A stretch of DNA of 64,000 nucleotides, from NCBI RefSeq assembly GCF_008710285.1, contig NZ_VYQF01000003.1:372001-436000 (forward strand), given 5' to 3'. Made by a program: the position numbers and the translations under genes. Below, piece after piece: positions 63,975 to 64,000 of this stretch (its first letter is position 1; each line of letters begins with the position of its first letter). The notes under the pieces are model-generated. The model ran no database searches, was not told the DNA's origin, and worked only from the letters and a program-made list of their open reading frames with translations. This DNA is from Ginsengibacter hankyongi. GTDB lineage: Bacteria; Bacteroidota; Bacteroidia; Chitinophagales; Chitinophagaceae.

Positions 63975-64000
63975 AATCTTCTTTACGTTTCTTTTAATTT

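Noticed and set aside
24030-64000. Search for a second copy of the tRNA-Cys 3' end as attR
   Set aside because: I saw no match to the T-arm and acceptor sequence by eye in the remainder of the window; a computed search is still needed.

Overview
The window reads as chromosome from a Bacteroidota bacterium, most likely a Chitinophagaceae-type soil or freshwater glycan degrader. The evidence is two SusC/SusD pairs, an ECF sigma/FecR pair ahead of an STN-bearing SusC, AT-rich intergenic DNA, promoter-like TAnnTTTG boxes, few Shine-Dalgarno sites, and the types of housekeeping genes present. No species call is possible from this sequence alone.

Layout. (1) 0-6 kb: a secreted PepSY-like protein, then a tripartite RND efflux operon (TolC-like, lipoprotein adaptor, RND pump). 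(2) 6.0-9.4 kb: an unusual array of nested repeats built from an IS200/IS605-like (REP-associated) tyrosine transposase element. It has one intact tnpA, four truncated tnpA heads that all break after codon 30, and about two dozen short GTTCC-N3-GGAAC hairpins. (3) 9.6-24 kb: ordinary core genes (family 39 glycosyltransferase, PhyH-like dioxygenase, glnS, CCG iron-sulfur protein, ATP-grasp enzyme, YceI, LysE-like exporter, L,D-transpeptidase, pcm, family 4 glycosyltransferase, queuosine-precursor transporter, Nudix, dapF, nucleoside phosphorylase). (4) 24.0-27.3 kb: tRNA-Cys(GCA) followed by a tyrosine integrase, an excisionase-like gene and a frameshifted accessory gene. This looks like the left end or remnant of an integrative element that used the tRNA.

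(5) 27.3-64 kb: a large carbohydrate-utilisation region almost entirely on the minus strand. PUL A (27.3-40.4 kb) has ECF sigma, FecR, SusC with STN domain, SusD, a tandem alpha/beta-hydrolase esterase, a GH28 enzyme and a sulfatase. A short plus-strand block (41.0-44.1 kb) has an IclR regulator, a glucarate-dehydratase-like enolase-superfamily enzyme and an SDR oxidoreductase. PUL B (44.1-64 kb) has an SMP-30 lactonase, GH20 hexosaminidase, MFS transporter, sialate-O-acetylesterase-like enzyme, a second tandem hydrolase, RraA-like protein, GH10-like enzyme, second sulfatase, SusD, SusC without STN, a frameshifted secreted protein with an RR signal, a Gfo/Idh oxidoreductase and a companion protein.

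Together PULs A and B look like a system for an acidic, esterified and sulfated glycan. Sulfatases and esterases would strip substituents, GH28/GH10/GH20 enzymes would cut the chain, the SusCD pairs would import oligomers, and the lactonase, dehydratase, SDR, RraA and Gfo/Idh enzymes with the MFS carrier would process released sugar acids. The substrate is inferred from gene content and is not proven. The most notable points are the nested transposase-derived array, the two giant esterases whose second halves have lost the nucleophile serine, the sequence-level frameshift in the RR-signal gene, and a 17-bp motif shared by the promoter regions of the plus-strand sugar-acid genes and the second SusC.
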